From Bacillus massilinigeriensis (GTDB lineage Bacteria > Bacillota > Bacilli > Bacillales > Cytobacillaceae), in NCBI RefSeq assembly GCF_900117315.1, contig NZ_LT630337.1, positions 483,983 through 547,982 of the forward strand: a stretch of DNA of 64,000 nt, in the 5' to 3' direction. Below the pieces are notes generated by a model. It saw nothing but the letters and a program-made list of their open reading frames with translations, had not been told where the DNA came from and made no database searches. Shown in pieces: positions 1-8,587 of the stretch. Positions within the stretch are counted from its first letter, which is position 1, and each line of letters starts with the position of its first letter. The position numbers and the translations under genes are program-made.

Positions 1-2
1 AA

Positions 3-374
3 ATGAATAAGGATTTATATAAGGAAGCATTGGAAAATCGAAAAAGTTATCTGAAAAAGTTTAGAATAAGTGAGGAGAAAATCCAGTTTTATTGTGGGAT
101 TGCTGAAAATTATGAAATAAGTCCCTTTGATAATCGATTTTATTTTTTTAATCCTTTTTCTATCCCAATTTTTATGAATATCGTGAATCATATATTAAAC
201 TCGGTGGAGAAGTATAATCGTGACATTGAGTTAATCCTATATTATTGTTCGGATGATTATATCTTTTTTCTTGAAAATCAAACTGCATTTGAGTTAAAAG
301 AGGAAATTACTCTACCTGGATTATTTGATCATAATCCTTATGAAAGGTTTTTAATTTATCGCTTGAGCAATTGA
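3..374 (+). CDS. C-terminal part of a SAM-dependent methyltransferase-like protein (5' end outside window)
   Basis: The 123 visible residues resemble the tail of small class I SAM-dependent methyltransferases: an N-terminal stretch that would follow a GIE-type nucleotide-binding strand (NKDLYKEAL), then the pattern RFYFFNPFSIPIF, and a C-terminal beta segment rich in aromatic residues. No ribosome site is visible before the first ATG, which sits two bases from the window edge. I therefore infer that this ATG is internal and the gene starts upstream with the missing SAM-binding glycine motif. Substrate unknown. Without the upstream sequence the family call is tentative. Confidence 0.5.
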   Translation: MNKDLYKEALENRKSYLKKFRISEEKIQFYCGIAENYEISPFDNRFYFFNPFSIPIFMNIVNHILNSVEKYNRDIELILYYCSDDYIFFLENQTAFELKEEITLPGLFDHNPYERFLIYRLSN

Positions 375-442
375 TCCAACTTGATAAGTTATACATTCCT
401 TAATTAAGCATTGATCCCTTTAATAGATGAAGGGTTCAATGC

Positions 443-1042
443 TTAATTTACATTTCTATTCTCCAAGGGCTTTCTATACCGAACAAGTAGAGTGTATATG
501 ATAATAAATAGGAGAAAAAGGAGAATGGCAGTTAGTACAGAGTATTTCACCACCATCCTTCCAAAAAAAATACCCAATAAATAAAAGGTTAGGATATAAA
601 TATTATTTCCAATGAATAAGAAAGCCAGGTTCCTTTTATTCCACCCCTCCTTGTATCCCATGAAAAACGGCAGAAACTTCCCGATAAATGGAATGAATTT
701 ACCGAATAAATAAAATAAGATTGCTTCCCTTTTAAGTAGACTCCGCCCAAAATAAAGGATCTTTTTCTCCAAAGATGAAATAATCGAGGGAGATTTATAA
801 GCTAGATTCTGAAATTGTTGATCTCTCTTTCTAAAATAGGTGCCAAAAACGAGAAGAACAGCGTCAACTAAGAGGAGAGAAGCATTCATTACTAAAAAGA
901 GCGATATGATTCTCACAGTTCCTGTAAAATTAAACATACCAACTGTAACAATAGGAATGGACACTCCATTATGGTCGAGTAATGCAGATATAAAAATAAC
1001 CCAGTAAATATTGTCACTAATAACTTTTGCAATGTCAGACAA
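443..1042 (-). CDS. DedA/VTT-like integral membrane protein
   Basis: 199 residues with about four to five hydrophobic segments. The central motif GKFIPFIGKFLPFFMGY resembles the conserved F-x-P-x-x-R/G-x-x-x-P-x-x-x-G block of DedA/SNARE-associated (VTT) proteins, which act in phospholipid flipping and membrane homeostasis. The start is a TTG at 1042 preceded by AGGAGG at 8-nt spacing. It is the last gene of a three-gene minus-strand operon, 12 bp behind the J-domain gene. The usual DedA arginines are partly replaced by lysine or glycine, so it is a divergent member. Function in the cell is inferred only from the family. Confidence 0.6.
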   Translation of the reverse strand: MSDIAKVISDNIYWVIFISALLDHNGVSIPIVTVGMFNFTGTVRIISLFLVMNASLLLVDAVLLVFGTYFRKRDQQFQNLAYKSPSIISSLEKKILYFGRSLLKREAILFYLFGKFIPFIGKFLPFFMGYKEGWNKRNLAFLFIGNNIYILTFYLLGIFFGRMVVKYSVLTAILLFLLFIIIYTLLVRYRKPLENRNVN

Positions 1043-1054
1043 GAAGAGATCCTC

Positions 1055-1843
1055 CTAGCAACAATCAAATATACATTCTAACAATGCGCAAATTCCACAA
1101 GCCCCGACGGCTGCATCGCTCCTACTTACATATTGATTGCCAGCATTCATGGCCTGTTTCCTCTGACTTAGCATTTCATTGTTGGGATCTATTCTCTCGA
1201 GTCTTTCCCAATAATGATTTCCCATTGTATGATTTCCAACTGAATCATAGCACCATGCTAAATGAGCGATTGCATTTGGAATATCCCCTTCCATGCTAAT
1301 GACTCTTTCAATAATTGGAATGGCTTCATTAAATCTTCCAAGCTCCATGTAGCAAATAGAAAAATTCCACAAATCACCGGGATGTGGATTCCAATGATTC
1401 ACCTCAGCTGCTTTATAGTTTGTAACAGCTGCTTGGAATTGTTGAAGTTCTAAATGAGCGTTTGCCTTATACACATATAGCATCGGTTCTGAATCATTAT
1501 AGCCTAATGCTTGATTACAAAGGTCTATTGTTTTGCCCCATAATCGGTTATTCGTACTAGCGATTATTTGATCTATTAATGAATCATAGTAGGTTGAATT
1601 GGATGAGGTTTGTTCTGAACGGTTAGAAGAATAATTAGTACCACCAGTATCTCCCTTCATTAGCTGTTCGTAGGCCTCGTGTATTTCTTTAAATTTTTCC
1701 TCGGCCAAGGAGCCAAGAGGATTCCCGACATGTTTATCCGGATGATACATTTGAGCAAGCTGTCTATACTTTTTTTTGATTTCTTCCTTAGAAGCACCGG
1801 GATTCAATCCTAATATTTCGTAATAGTCTTTGGCTGTTTTCAT
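1055..1843 (-). CDS. J-domain protein with TPR-like repeats and Cys-rich tail
   Basis: 262 residues. The N-terminus (residues about 5-65) is a J domain with the diagnostic HPD triad in QMYHPDKH, the contact that stimulates Hsp70 (DnaK) ATPase. Residues about 90-240 are helical and TPR-like (for example [20 protein letters not shown]). The end is unusual: [18 protein letters not shown], with five cysteines, possibly metal binding or membrane anchored. It has no zinc-finger or client-binding domain of DnaJ, so it is a class III J protein. The ATG at 1843 is chosen over an upstream GTG because AGGG lies 8 nt before it. It starts 5 nt after the DUF5685 gene stops, so the two are translationally linked. 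Confidence 0.75.
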   Translation of the reverse strand: MKTAKDYYEILGLNPGASKEEIKKKYRQLAQMYHPDKHVGNPLGSLAEEKFKEIHEAYEQLMKGDTGGTNYSSNRSEQTSSNSTYYDSLIDQIIASTNNRLWGKTIDLCNQALGYNDSEPMLYVYKANAHLELQQFQAAVTNYKAAEVNHWNPHPGDLWNFSICYMELGRFNEAIPIIERVISMEGDIPNAIAHLAWCYDSVGNHTMGNHYWERLERIDPNNEMLSQRKQAMNAGNQYVSRSDAAVGACGICALLECIFDCC

Positions 1844-1848
1844 TTGTT

Positions 1849-2676
1849 TCACCCTAAATGTTTTTGTTTGATGGCATGAAATTGTGTCAAGATGGAATCA
1901 TTTAAAATATTGTCTAGAAGACTTTGATGATGACTGTTTATGCTGTAGTTCTTAATAATCTCGAGGGATTTAAAAATTTTCATACTTACATAGTTAACGA
2001 TTTGCTCTGGATTTTGATAAATGGAACTCAAAATATTAAAGTAACCATTTTTCATATCTTTTTTATAATCCTCTAAAGCATCCAAATAATACATAATGGC
2101 ACAGGAATGATAAGCAAGAGCTTTATAGGAGTCATCCACCCCTAGGTGCTGCACGATTAGCTCGGAATAGAAGGTGCAGACTGGAGCAATGATTTGATCA
2201 GGTGTGCATTCGTTATCATGCTCTTCAAGTAGCATCTGTTGTAGATGTTGGATCTCGTCTTGTGAAATTTGCAGCTTATTGGCGCTTTCTTCAAGGGTTT
2301 TATGAAAGAACCTTTTAAAGCTTTTCTGTTTGATTCTATTGCTTTTTCCATCCGTAACAGAATTTAGGAAAGCCGTATAGACGGTAAATACAGAAAGATC
2401 AGCTAAAGCCTTGGATTCGTGCATATCCTCAAGAACATGTACTTTTTTTAACGGGAACATGACACAACCTGCCTTTATGGCATCTGCTCGACCAAATTTC
2501 CTTTTCCAACTGTTGGTACAAAGCAATAAAAATAAAAGGTCATGTTGAATAAACATCGTACTGGTATATCCGTATTGCTTTTTTATGGTATGGCAGAGAG
2601 TGCAGTACATGTTCTGATAAGCTTCTTTATCTTCCTGTGATAGTTTCGATGTTAAGGGTTTAAAATATCCAAGCAT
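1849..2676 (-). CDS. DUF5685 family protein
   Basis: 275 residues beginning [12 protein letters not shown] and containing [14 protein letters not shown], the hallmark CxxC segment near the N-terminus of DUF5685 proteins (usual form MFGYVKP...YCGLC...). A further Cys in [11 protein letters not shown] suits a metal site. Biochemical role unknown. A longer frame reaches 2805, but residues before MLGYF do not fit the family and GGAGG precedes the 2676 ATG (13-nt spacing, rather long). First gene of an operon with a J-domain protein and a DedA-like protein. In other bacteria DUF5685 genes often lie beside J-domain genes as I recall, which fits a chaperone partnership; that is inference. Confidence 0.7.
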   Translation of the reverse strand: MLGYFKPLTSKLSQEDKEAYQNMYCTLCHTIKKQYGYTSTMFIQHDLLFLLLCTNSWKRKFGRADAIKAGCVMFPLKKVHVLEDMHESKALADLSVFTVYTAFLNSVTDGKSNRIKQKSFKRFFHKTLEESANKLQISQDEIQHLQQMLLEEHDNECTPDQIIAPVCTFYSELIVQHLGVDDSYKALAYHSCAIMYYLDALEDYKKDMKNGYFNILSSIYQNPEQIVNYVSMKIFKSLEIIKNYSINSHHQSLLDNILNDSILTQFHAIKQKHLG

Positions 2677-3181
2677 TGTTTGAAATGTTCCTCCATACAT
2701 AGGTGAAATTCTGGGAATATTCATATCATGCGCAGTTATGATTAATAGATAACCATTTGTTTCATTTAAGGTAAGTAAGTTTTCAAGTTGAAAACCCTTT
2801 AACATGTACGAATTTAGAGTTAGCTATAATAGTAGTGGCATCTGAAAGGGATGCTGTTTTCAGGGGTAGTGCTTAACGGACACACAATCCATTAAATCAA
2901 TAAAAACACTAGAAAAAACATATCTAACCGTTCGAGGTTCAGCTGTAAGTCGAGAAATGAAGGAATATAGGTTGAAAATTAGTGGAATGGGAGTTTGAAA
3001 AATCAGAAATGGCCTATGTACAAACCAAATTAACGAATGCAGAATAAGCCTGTCAGGGGACCACACCAGGACAGGCTATAAAGAGAACAGAACGAATAGT
3101 CGTTTATTATACGTCAAAGTCAAGGAATATTCAGCATTACTCCACTAAAAAATGCTTTCTTAAATTGGGAATTAAATGGCA
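2677..3181. other. Gene-poor spacer of about 500 bp
   Basis: I see no convincing gene. A 68-codon minus-strand frame (2860-3066) lacks a ribosome site and any family resemblance. A 7-bp hairpin, GCCTGTC at 3048-3054 with GACAGGC at 3070-3076, lies about 105 bp downstream of the ATPase stop and could be a weak terminator for it. Confidence 0.4.
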
Positions 3182-3940
3182 TTAATCAATTTCCTTGAGT
3201 AAATGATAAAGAAGTCGATCCTTGTCTTCGAAAAATTGTTTCATGATGTTGTAATGATTAGTTTCTTCTAATGTTTTTTCCTGAATGCCATTCTCTGTTA
3301 ACTCATAAATGGTTGCTTGTGGATAGGCCATGACAATAGGGGAGTGAGTGGCAATAATAAATTGTGAGTTTTCACTAACTAGCTCATGAATCCTAGAAAT
3401 CATTGATAATTGCCTCAATGGAGAAAGGGCTGCTTCCGGTTCGTCTAAAATGTACAAGCCATTACCATTGAATCGATTCATAAATGCTGCAAAGAATGAC
3501 TCTCCATGGGACTGCTCATGAAGAGAGACTCCACCAAAGGAATCAATGATTCTCCCTCCACCACCAGGCTCTTTGTCCAATTCCTCAATATTAGTGGCTA
3601 GGTTATAAAAGGTTTCAGCGCGAAGAAAGAAACCGTCCTTCGGCTTTTCAATCCCTTTAATAAGCTTGATATATTGCTCAAGTGGCGAATGAGAATCAAA
3701 GGTTGAAAAGTTAAAATTGAAGGTTCCTCCCTCAGAGTTAAAGCCAAATGCAATAGCAATCGCTTCAAGTAATGTAGATTTCCCCATCCCATTTTCCCCA
3801 ACAATATAGGTAACCTTTGGGTCAAAGGAAAGCCCAGTCATGTCCTTGATGCATGGCAGGTTAAATGGGTAGCGTTGGAAGGATGGGATATCTCCCCTCT
3901 TAAGTTCAATCCTTCTTATGTATTGCTGGAGTTCAATCAT
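3182..3940 (-). CDS. AAA/ABC-type ATPase of the RecF/SMC-like 'predicted ATPase' group (COG3910-like)
   Basis: 252 residues. Walker A GENGMGKST at about 48-56, a Walker B segment YILDEPEAALSP, and the switch region FIIATHSPIVMAYPQA with the conserved histidine. This is the architecture of soluble single-domain ABC ATPases that bind DNA or act in overcoming-lysogenisation-defect-like and repair functions, not of a transporter. The ABC signature is present as SLHEQSHGE, which is divergent. Start ATG at 3940 follows AGGGGGTGATTAA. It stands alone, with no nuclease or permease partner, so it is not a recognisable defence pair. Cellular role unknown. Confidence 0.7.
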   Translation of the reverse strand: MIELQQYIRRIELKRGDIPSFQRYPFNLPCIKDMTGLSFDPKVTYIVGENGMGKSTLLEAIAIAFGFNSEGGTFNFNFSTFDSHSPLEQYIKLIKGIEKPKDGFFLRAETFYNLATNIEELDKEPGGGGRIIDSFGGVSLHEQSHGESFFAAFMNRFNGNGLYILDEPEAALSPLRQLSMISRIHELVSENSQFIIATHSPIVMAYPQATIYELTENGIQEKTLEETNHYNIMKQFFEDKDRLLYHLLKEID

Positions 3941-4243
3941 TTAATCACCCCCTAAATAATTATCTCTTTTGTTTAGGATAGCAAAAAGTCTTAAAGAAAA
4001 CGAAAGAATCATCCCAAAAACAAGAAAAACTTGTTTCCCTACTTGAATGGAGTCATGTCATTTTGGATGCCTCGAACCTAATCATACTTCTAACAGAATT
4101 CATTAACTATATCACTGTGTCCATATCAAACAGGGAATTTCCTTTATATTATCAAATTGAGTTAATGAAAACGCTTCGAAAACCTTAAAGAAATGTTCAC
4201 AGGGGTTGGAAAGAAAATGGGTTAAAATGAACGTATATTATTT

Positions 4244-4261
4244 TTGTGAAATAGTTCACAA
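4244..4261. promoter_or_regulatory. Rex operator upstream of the disrupted formate/nitrite transporter gene
   Basis: TTGTGAA-ATAG-TTCACAA is a perfect match to the Rex consensus TTGTGAA-N4-TTCACAA. Rex represses its targets when NADH is low. It lies 59 bp before the start codon. In B. subtilis the FNT-family gene ywcJ is a known Rex target, which supports the identity of the gene behind it. Confidence 0.8.
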
Positions 4262-4551
4262 CTAAGAAGCATTCTAAGGATTACAATATTAAAGAATGTT
4301 TTTGAAAGGATTTGGTCAACATGTCATTTTACAAACCAGAACAAATCGTTGATGTAACGATTAAAAATGGGATAAAGAAAACGAGTTATCCTGCATTAAC
4401 TACATTAATACTAGGATTCCAAGCGGGAGCATTTATCGCATTAGGATTTTTGCTATATATTCGTGTAACAGCCCCTTTAACAGGTGATGTAGCAGGTATC
4501 AGTAGTTTCCTTGGAGCATCTCTATTCCCAATCGGTCTTATTCTTACTTTA

Positions 4552-6049
4552 GGCTCTTCGCCATTTAGTGTTGGTAAAGAAGAAAACATCCCTAGAGTCA
4601 GAGGATAAGCTCCTTCTCAACTCTAATAGTTTTCCATTTTACCGGATGGCAGTCAAGGAAAGCACTTGACAGCCCTCCGGTAAAATGGAGCTTGGTCTGT
4701 AAGTTGAGAAGGACCTACCCTTGCTTATGTGGTTCTACCCGAATCATTAGCTTATTAGCTGTTGCGTAGATCATCGCAATAAAGTTTTTGGTTGTCCTAT
4801 ATCCTCTTGCTTTGCGCTTTGCAGCTTGAACCAGACTGTTAATACCTTCAAGTAGGCCATTAGTCATTTTAGAAACGAACCATCTCAAAATACCCGGCTC
4901 ATGTCTTTTTAGTGTCTGTGCTACTTTTACCATAGGTTCTAATTGAGATCGAATTGCCCAGTTATACCATTCCTGAAAATAAAATGGCGCAAATAGCTTG
5001 GACTTGGTCCATAGGTCTTGAAGGGAAAGTTTCATCCGGTAAGCTCTAGCTGTTTTTAAGTTAGTGTCTTTTAGTTTTAAAACTTTTTCTTGTTGCTCCT
5101 GATTTAGGTTTTGCTGATTCTTTAGCCATAAATATCGAGTCGTTTTCAGGCCTGGTTCTCCACTTTGTTCCGTTCGTCTTACTTGGTCCAGAGCCTCATT
5201 GACTAGTTTCATCACATGAAATTTATCGAAGGTTATATGGGCCTTAGGAAACTCTGTTTCAACGCCTTTTTTAAAGGCTGGAGACATGTCACTACAGACT
5301 TCTTCAATGTTTTCCGGGTCAATCCCATTATCTTTCAAAAAGGTCGAGAACACCTTTAGAACATTGGCATCTTTTCCTTCCGTGGCAAATAAAACACGTT
5401 TGGTATCAACATCCACAAACAAGGTAACGTATTCATGACCGCGCCGGCTGGATGTTTCGTCAATGGCAATACGTTTTACGTTAGTTATATCCAATTCTTT
5501 CATAGCTTTATCAACATAATAATGAAAGACACGCCATAACCGGGTGTCATGCTCGCCTACTTTTCGAGCTACAGCTGCCACTGGCATTTCTTTCATAAGT
5601 TGCATAACTTCAGATTCAAAGAACCATGTAAAACCAGCACCAGGACGAGACCACTCTACATGTACGGTACGGATTTTTTTACAAAGGTCACACTTCGTTC
5701 TAGGAAGTCTTGCGTGAAGGATAGTCTGATATTGCCAGAAATCCAAGTGCCTCCATGTACGGTCATCATCTAAAATATCGTGGACTTTGGCATGTGGATG
5801 GCCACAGTGAGAACAGACAAATTCTGCACCACGTTTAAAATCTAAATAAATATCGAGAATAAGTTCCTTTGAATTCAATTCATAATCAACAACATACCAA
5901 GGATCTTCAATATTTAAAGCCTTTTGAAACACACTATATTCTTGATTAAAATCTTCCATTTGGACCACCCCAGATAATAATATTTCAAACTATTATCCAT
6001 TATGGTCAGGTCTAGGAATCTTTAAACCAATACTGTTTAGCGAGGAAGC
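4552..6049 (-). mobile_element. Complete ISL3-family insertion sequence, 1498 bp
   Basis: Bounded by an exact 8-bp direct repeat TTACTTTA (4544-4551 and 6050-6057), the duplication length typical of ISL3. The ends are imperfect inverted repeats of about 24 bp: left GGCTCTTCGCCATTTAG... at 4552 and right, read inward, GCTTCCTCGCTAAACAG...; both continue with GT(G/A)TTGGT. GGCTCTTC is a common ISL3 terminus. One transposase gene fills the element on the minus strand. It sits in the reading frame of an FNT gene. I cannot name the exact IS without a database. Confidence 0.92.
4715..5959 (-). CDS. ISL3-family transposase
   Basis: 414 residues, near the usual 400-440 for the family. N-terminal zinc-binding part with CSHCGHPH and CDLCKK, then a helix-turn-helix region, then the DDE catalytic core: first Asp in IAIDETSSRRGHEY, second in VCSDMSPAFKKG, and the Glu in LLEGINSLVQAAKRKARGYR. 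All three acidic residues are present, so the enzyme is probably active. ATG at 5959 follows GGGGTGG with 5-nt spacing; a GTG three codons earlier is less well placed. Transcribed opposite to the gene it interrupts. Confidence 0.93.
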   Translation of the reverse strand: MEDFNQEYSVFQKALNIEDPWYVVDYELNSKELILDIYLDFKRGAEFVCSHCGHPHAKVHDILDDDRTWRHLDFWQYQTILHARLPRTKCDLCKKIRTVHVEWSRPGAGFTWFFESEVMQLMKEMPVAAVARKVGEHDTRLWRVFHYYVDKAMKELDITNVKRIAIDETSSRRGHEYVTLFVDVDTKRVLFATEGKDANVLKVFSTFLKDNGIDPENIEEVCSDMSPAFKKGVETEFPKAHITFDKFHVMKLVNEALDQVRRTEQSGEPGLKTTRYLWLKNQQNLNQEQQEKVLKLKDTNLKTARAYRMKLSLQDLWTKSKLFAPFYFQEWYNWAIRSQLEPMVKVAQTLKRHEPGILRWFVSKMTNGLLEGINSLVQAAKRKARGYRTTKNFIAMIYATANKLMIRVEPHKQG

Positions 6050-6662
6050 TTACTTTAATTGCTGGTGGAGAACTACTTACAGGAAATATGATGGTGGTTC
6101 CACTCGCTCGCTTGGCTAATAAAATTGAAACGAAGAAAATTTTTCAAAACTGGTTTTTGGTTACGATAAGCAATTTTGTCGGTGCCATCTTTGTTGCTTA
6201 CTTTTTTGGTCATGTCGTAGGGCTTACAGAAACAGGAGTTTTCTTAGAAAAAACTGTGAGTATTGCAGAGCATAAGTTAGAAGAATCCTTCTTCCAAGCA
6301 TTCATTTCTGGGATTGGATGTAACTGGCTTGTAGCCGCGGCTGTTTGGCTTTCCTATGGATCTGAAGATATGATGGGAAAAATTGCAGGTATTTGGTTCC
6401 CAACTATGGCATTCGTAGCTATCGGTTTCCAGCATATTGTCGCTAATATGTTTATTATTCCAGCGGCCATTTTTGCAGGCCATTTCACTTGGATGGAGTA
6501 TTTAAGCAATTTTGTACCAGTATATTTAGGAAATGCCGTTGGTGGCGGGTTGTTCATTGCAACAGCCTACTGGTTTGCATACAAGAAGAAAGAATATACG
6601 GTTATTGATGGAGCTAAATCAACTCAACATCCTGAAGCAGTGGTAAATCGGGGTGGAATGTA

Positions 6663-7022
6663 ATGGCTGAGCTCTCCATCAGTGCCTTACTGATTCGCTT
6701 TTTATTAGGAGGATCTGCCGTATTAGGGTCGACTCTCATTGCTAGAACATTAGGTGAGAGAGCTGGAGGTATATTCGCAGCATTTCCGGCTGTATATTTA
6801 GCAGCCTTATTAACAGCTGGTCTGGATTTTAAGGGGGCTGAGTTAATCTCTCATTCTATATTGTTATCAAAAGGAGCCATTATCGGAATGGGGATTAATA
6901 TACTAGTTGCCATTGCAGCAGGGTATCTCCTTCCAAAACAGGGCTGGAAGCTGGGATTAATTCAGGCTATTGTTTGTTGGTTTGTCGTTTCAATGGTCGT
7001 TGCTTTTGTCACATCTAATTAA
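6663..7022 (+). CDS. DUF3147 family membrane protein (first of a tandem pair)
   Basis: 119 residues and about four hydrophobic helices. The N-terminal pattern LLIRFLLGGSAVLGSTLIAR and the motif GGIFAAFPAVYLAAL match DUF3147. ATG at 6663 overlaps the transporter stop by one base (TAATG), so it was co-translated with the FNT gene before the IS inserted. Function unknown. Its expression now depends on readthrough from, or a promoter within, the IS or the FNT remnant. Confidence 0.7.
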   Translation: MAELSISALLIRFLLGGSAVLGSTLIARTLGERAGGIFAAFPAVYLAALLTAGLDFKGAELISHSILLSKGAIIGMGINILVAIAAGYLLPKQGWKLGLIQAIVCWFVVSMVVAFVTSN

Positions 7023-7043
7023 TGAAGGAACAGGTGATTTGTT

Positions 7044-7430
7044 TTGAATAAACAAGATTTACTGATTCGCTTTTTATTAGGCGGGACAGCTGTCATGCTT
7101 AGCTATATTGTGACTGTCATTTCCCCATGGAAGCTTTTAGCTGGAATCTTTGCCGCATTCCCGGCTGTAATGCTCACAGCTGTTTTAATGGTAGGTATAG
7201 CATCAGGATCAAAAAAAGCAGCAAAAATTGCAAATGGTTCCGTATACGGTATGATTGGCGGAGTTGTTTGTGTAGCAACTGTACTACTTGTGTTGAAGGT
7301 GACTAACAATTGGATTTTCAGCATTGTCTTAGGTCTTTTTCTATGGCTAGGCAGTTCCATCCTTATTTCTGTTTTAAGAGAGCGCGTAAAAGGCTTCAAT
7401 TTTAGGAGAGCAAGTAATCAGGAGTTATAG
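7044..7430 (+). CDS. DUF3147 family membrane protein (second of a tandem pair)
   Basis: 128 residues, four predicted helices, with LLIRFLLGGTAVMLSYIV and AGIFAAFPAVMLTAVL, clearly paralogous to the preceding gene. TTG start at 7044 with AGGTGAT upstream. The pair probably forms one heteromeric membrane protein, as small duplicated membrane proteins often do; this is inference. It ends about 100 bp before a strong terminator. Confidence 0.7.
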   Translation: MNKQDLLIRFLLGGTAVMLSYIVTVISPWKLLAGIFAAFPAVMLTAVLMVGIASGSKKAAKIANGSVYGMIGGVVCVATVLLVLKVTNNWIFSIVLGLFLWLGSSILISVLRERVKGFNFRRASNQEL

Positions 7431-7524
7431 GATTCACTATATAATTATTTATGTCTACATACCTTTTTGTGTAAATGATACAAATTTCAGATTAAATTAA
7501 TCTGTTCATATAGATGAATCATTC

Positions 7525-7557
7525 AAAAAACGATTGGTGGGAACCAATCGTTTTTTT
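7525..7557 (+). terminator. Rho-independent terminator after the DUF3147 pair
   Basis: A-rich stem AAAAAACGATTGGT, loop GGGA, complementary ACCAATCG and a run of seven T. Near-symmetrical, so it could also act leftward. Confidence 0.85.
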
Positions 7558-7586
7558 GATATTCAATATATTTTTTGGAAATCCTA

Positions 7587-7617
7587 TTGACCTTAACGTT
7601 GCGTAAAGGTGTATCGT
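7587..7617 (+). promoter_or_regulatory. MerR-type promoter and operator with 19-bp spacer
   Basis: TTGACC (7587-7592) and TATCGT (7612-7617) are separated by 19 bp. The spacer holds the inverted repeat ACCTT-N11-AAGGT (7590-7610). The overlong spacer filled by a palindrome is the signature of MerR-family activated promoters, in which the regulator untwists the DNA. It lies just upstream of a MerR/TipA-like gene, so autoactivation is likely. Confidence 0.8.
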
Positions 7618-7639
7618 TTGGAATAGAGGAGGTAATCAC

Positions 7640-8407
7640 ATGGAATACACTGTGCAGAAGCTTGGGGCTATGGCAGGAATTAGCACAAGAACTTTAAGAT
7701 ATTATGATGAAATTGGAATTCTAAAACCCGCAAGAATTAATTCATCTGGATATCGAATCTATGGGCAAGCAGAGGTTGATCGACTTCAGCAAATTTTGTT
7801 TTATAGAGAGTTAGGAGTCCGTTTAGATCAAATTAAAGAACTTATTACATCCAATTCTTTTGATGGAGTAGCTGCACTTAGAGATCATCGTGAAAAACTC
7901 CTTGAAAAGCGAAAACAGCTGGACCTATTAATTAATAACGTCAATAAAACCATTGACTCAATGGAAGGGAGAATGAAAATGTCAAACAAGGAAAAATTTG
8001 AAGGCTTTAAGAAAAAGCTGATTGAGGATAATGAGAAAAAATATGGAAAAGAAATTCGTGAAAAGTACGGAGAAGAGACCGTTAATCAATCGAATGCAAA
8101 AATGATGAACATGACAGAAGAACAATATGAAAAAATGACCAAGCTAGGAGAAGAGGTAAACACTATTTTAGCTGAAGCCTTAAAAACCGGTGATCCTGGA
8201 AGTGACCTTGCACAAAGGGCAGCCGAGCTCCATAAGCAATGGCTCACCTTTACGTGGAGTGAATACAGCAAGGAGGCACATGCAGGTCTCGCTCAAATGT
8301 ATGTTGATGATGAAAGATTTAAAGCCTATTATGATAAAATTCAACCAGGTGCAGCTGAGTTTCTGCGGGATGCTATACACATTTATACTGGTATGAAAGG
8401 GCGATAA
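7640..8407 (+). CDS. MerR-family transcriptional regulator with TipAS drug-binding domain
   Basis: 255 residues. Residues 1-70 form the MerR winged helix (VQKLGAMAGISTRTLRYYDE and SGYRIYGQ), 75-110 the dimerisation coiled coil, and 120-255 a TipAS domain rich in E, K and aromatic residues (HKQWLTFTWSEYSKEAHAGL). It resembles B. subtilis Mta and Streptomyces TipAL, which sense hydrophobic or thiopeptide drugs and activate exporters and themselves. ATG at 7640 follows GAGGAGGT. No exporter lies directly downstream, since a strong terminator follows, so other targets should be elsewhere. Confidence 0.88.
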   Translation: MEYTVQKLGAMAGISTRTLRYYDEIGILKPARINSSGYRIYGQAEVDRLQQILFYRELGVRLDQIKELITSNSFDGVAALRDHREKLLEKRKQLDLLINNVNKTIDSMEGRMKMSNKEKFEGFKKKLIEDNEKKYGKEIREKYGEETVNQSNAKMMNMTEEQYEKMTKLGEEVNTILAEALKTGDPGSDLAQRAAELHKQWLTFTWSEYSKEAHAGLAQMYVDDERFKAYYDKIQPGAAEFLRDAIHIYTGMKGR

Positions 8408-8470
8408 TAAATAGAAGATGGAGTGGGGTTAAAAAGCCCCAAAAGGTATTATACACCTTCACATACGATG

Positions 8471-8528
8471 GGGGCAGTCCCAAAATAAAGGTCTTGTAGC
8501 CTTTATGGGACTGCCCCAACTTTTTTTT
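8471..8528 (+). terminator. Rho-independent terminator after the MerR regulator
   Basis: Long stem GGGGCAGTCCCA...ATAAAGG paired with CCTTTAT...GGGACTGCCCC (8471-8516), then eight T from 8521. A smaller hairpin GGGGTT-AAAA-AGCCCC lies just upstream near 8425. Confidence 0.85.
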
Positions 8529-8587
8529 CTATTTTTTAAAAGAAGTTTCGTGTATGATGTAATTATCAAATTTAGAGAGGAAAATAT

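Larger units (their letters stand above)
4321..6663 (+). pseudogene. ywcJ: Formate/nitrite transporter (FNT) gene interrupted by an ISL3-family element
   Basis: The 5' part (4321-4551, 77 codons) starts with ATG after GAAAGGA and encodes SFYKPEQIVDVTIKNGIKK and the first FNT membrane helices. The 3' part (6058-6663) resumes in the same frame with IAGGELLTGNMM, the conserved FNT channel motif. Removing the IS and one copy of the 8-bp duplication rejoins a 278-residue protein with no lost base. FNT proteins are pentameric channels for formate, nitrite or hydrosulfide. As it stands, the 5' fragment reads into the IS and stops at 4608, and the 3' fragment has no native start before 6088. The 3' part is intact in sequence, so the insertion looks recent. 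The symbol ywcJ rests on the Rex site plus family. Confidence 0.85.

Noticed and set aside
2860..3066. 68-codon minus-strand frame in the spacer before the ATPase
   Set aside because: No ribosome site, no family resemblance, and biased composition typical of noncoding DNA.
3182..3940. ATPase as part of a two-gene anti-phage system
   Set aside because: The ATPase is of the right general type, but no nuclease or effector gene is adjacent; neighbours are a terminator-like spacer and an FNT gene.
6277..6557. Minus-strand frames inside the FNT 3' fragment
   Set aside because: Antisense shadows of conserved membrane-helix codons, with no start signals.
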